A stretch of DNA of 64,000 nt from Acidobacteriota bacterium (GTDB taxonomy: Bacteria; Acidobacteriota; Blastocatellia; Pyrinomonadales; Pyrinomonadaceae), in NCBI GenBank assembly GCA_016713675.1, contig JADJOS010000001.1, forward strand, positions 2,777,656 to 2,841,655, given 5' to 3'. Below the pieces are notes generated by a model that had not been told where the DNA came from, searched no databases, and saw only the letters and a list, made by a program, of their open reading frames with translations. Position 1 is the stretch's first letter. Each line of letters opens with the position of its first letter. A program made the translations under genes and the position numbers. Shown one piece after another: positions 63,401 through 64,000 of the stretch.

Positions 63401-64000
63401 CTGCGACGGAGCTTTCTAAAAACGAAAAGGCCGCGATCGGCTTTTATCTGTCGGCTCATCCGATAGATACGTTTGCGGAGCGCCTAAAAGAGATGAGAGT
63501 GCCGACGATCGCGGAGTTCTCGGGTGCCAGCCCGCAGGACATGGTGAAGATGGCGGGGCTTATTACGGGGACGCAGGTGCGGTACAGCAAAAAAGGCAAC
63601 CGCTTCTGCATCTTCCGGCTCGAAGACCGCAGCGGCGGTGCGAAATGCCTGGTCTGGGCCGAGGCGTTCGGCAAATATCAGGAGCTGCTCAAAGACGACG
63701 AGATGGTCGTCATCGACGGCAAGGTCGAGGCCGCCGAAGGCCAGGAGCTGACGATCATCGTCCAGGACGTCAAACCTCTCGCCGATGTCATCGCGGCAAA
63801 TCTCGTCCAGGTCGCCGTCCGGCTCCCTTCCCGCGGCCTCACCGAGCAATATCTCGAAGACCTCTACATCCTCATGTCCGCCCACCCCGGCCGCTGCGAC
63901 GTCCTCCTCGACCTGACGGTGGATGGTGTCGATGTCCGCCTAAAATCCGAAGCCGGCCGCGTCGCGATCTCGCGGGCATTGGAATCGCAATTGGAACCCG
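60499..64000 (+). CDS. dnaE: DNA polymerase III alpha subunit (3' partial)
   Basis: Open to the window end, 1167 codons seen, close to the normal length. PHP domain at the start (FVHLHLHSDYSLLQ), polymerase core with GRGSAAGSLAAYC and catalytic aspartates in MPDIDIDF (D427 and D429), then SAEVRKH-like region replaced by NGVNKKTANEIF and FADYGFNRSHS. C-terminal OB region (AGLITGTQVRYSKKG). Replicative polymerase. The frame was checked at several points and is unbroken. An in-frame TAA directly before the ATG fixes the earliest start. Confidence 0.95.
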   Translation, partial: MPQESDQKPAKAQDFVHLHLHSDYSLLQSTVQLKPLAKKLVELEMSACALTDLGNMYGTVSYFNAMKYAGIKPIIGYDAHLTLGSRGEQSSSLAAGERAYYGLVLLATDLEGYQNLAWLASKAFTEGFYHRPRIDMDILAEKSKGLIALSGGLDGTVGHYLANDDHKKATEIAGKFSDIFGPERFYLEIQDRGGDMELNRKIVDLSKELSLPIVATNDVYYLERGDARAREALIAINDGRSVPAAGQTEANSYKYLRSAEEMWEIFGGELPESLNNTLKITEMCSLVIPMGDDVRQLPNFPIPDEFADKSSDEYFEHVLREGFKERLEAEWLPQQTAGTLTHSIEEYEERLQIEISTINRMGFPGYFLIVWDFIKYAREQNIPVGPGRGSAAGSLAAYCMRITDVDPLQHELLFERFLNPERISMPDIDIDFCIRGRGDVIDHVTKLYGRESVCQIVTFGTMASKAAIKDVGRALNVPYGDVEKIAKLMPPPIRGRNVSISDAIKQVPELQAAMDNDPRIKEMVELALKVEGCARHTSVHAAGVVISPKPLHELVPVAMSGKEELTSQYPMNDLEKVGMLKMDFLGLTTLTIISDCLTELENRTGITVDWTKIPTDDPATMKLFSDGRTDAIFQFESSGMQDICRKMKPENLEDLSALNALYRPGPIDGGMIDLFVDRRRGIKEVEYWVPEVEEFLKPTFGVLVYQEQIMQIAQKLGGYSLGDADLMRRAMGKKNIAEMAKHTDQFISGAVANGVNKKTANEIFQLMSKFADYGFNRSHSIAYAVLAFRTGYLKAHYPSYFYASVLSHEADDSAKVYKYSSELRFLGLELLPPDINESGLGFTPLPDAVRFGLSAIKGMGTTSVEAIVKARADGPFVSLIDFVSRLGPGSVNRKGVENLIAAGAFDSIMTTGETTASWRAKLNAAIDSSLKQGQRAAEDRLSGQNALFGGDVGGPVEDAELPDVPEWTATELSKNEKAAIGFYLSAHPIDTFAERLKEMRVPTIAEFSGASPQDMVKMAGLITGTQVRYSKKGNRFCIFRLEDRSGGAKCLVWAEAFGKYQELLKDDEMVVIDGKVEAAEGQELTIIVQDVKPLADVIAANLVQVAVRLPSRGLTEQYLEDLYILMSAHPGRCDVLLDLTVDGVDVRLKSEAGRVAISRALESQLEP

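Noticed and set aside
62110..63459. Long minus-strand reading frame of 449 codons inside dnaE
   Set aside because: It lies fully antisense to dnaE, whose motifs and frame are clear; composition is Arg/His-rich, typical of a shadow frame in GC-rich code.

Overview
This 64 kb window looks like a chromosomal segment of an Acidobacteriota bacterium, probably of the Blastocatellia/Pyrinomonadales type. That is an inference from gene content: a large carboxypeptidase-regulatory-domain/TonB-type outer-membrane receptor, many Ser/Thr kinases with FHA and zinc-ribbon partners, FG-GAP repeats with an xxDGDGxxDxAVFRPSxGxWY pattern, a Gram-negative LPS-export permease, and moderate GC. No phage, transposon, CRISPR array or rRNA was found. 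The only tRNA is tRNA-Lys(CUU).

Layout. (1) 1-9.4 kb: the end of a HARE-HTH-like protein, a secreted LVIVD/FG-GAP protein, then a signalling island on the plus strand: an FHA-PrsW membrane protease fusion, tRNA-Lys (minus), a zinc-ribbon Ser/Thr kinase with a PEGA-like domain, two membrane proteins sharing its N-terminal zinc-binding motif, and an FHA-zinc-kinase. (2) 9.4-16.4 kb, minus: a tight acyl-metabolism operon (alpha/beta hydrolase, KAS III-like protein lacking the usual His and Asn, acyl-CoA ligase, exported hydrolase, MaoC hydratase, MFS transporter, SIS sugar-phosphate protein). (3) 16.4-24.9 kb, minus: Oar-like receptor and TetR regulator sharing a promoter motif, then BrkB, LURP-one, alanine racemase and an acyl-CoA carboxyltransferase. 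(4) 24.9-32.3 kb: a TrmH-type RNA methyltransferase facing a fhaA-pbp-rodA-PP2C operon that resembles the actinobacterial cell-wall/phosphosignalling locus. (5) 32.5-40.6 kb, plus: four minor-pilin genes of a type IV pilus, a strong terminator, then a transmembrane Ser/Thr kinase with an SH3 domain followed by a second DUF3662-FHA protein. (6) 40.6-51.2 kb: small stress and metabolic genes (UspA, MarR, DUF402, transaldolase, FAH hydrolase), lipoproteins, and hslU and hslV unusually separated. (7) 51.3-64 kb: peptidase C26, two small membrane proteins, recO, a fused LptF-LptG permease, the SAM cycle genes ahcY-metK, a bifunctional-nuclease family protein, miaB, and divergent from it by 2 bp, dnaE, which runs off the window.

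Two themes stand out. First, phosphosignalling is dense: three kinases, one PP2C phosphatase and four FHA proteins, linked by gene order to peptidoglycan synthesis and to membrane proteolysis. Second, several genes are broken by single missing bases: SIS (once), MFS (twice), the penicillin-binding protein (once) and a pilin (once). Four of these five sites lie in A/T homopolymers, and one lipoprotein has an in-frame TAA. Restoring one base per site gives full-length frames, so consensus errors are the likeliest explanation, although true pseudogenes cannot be excluded from sequence alone.
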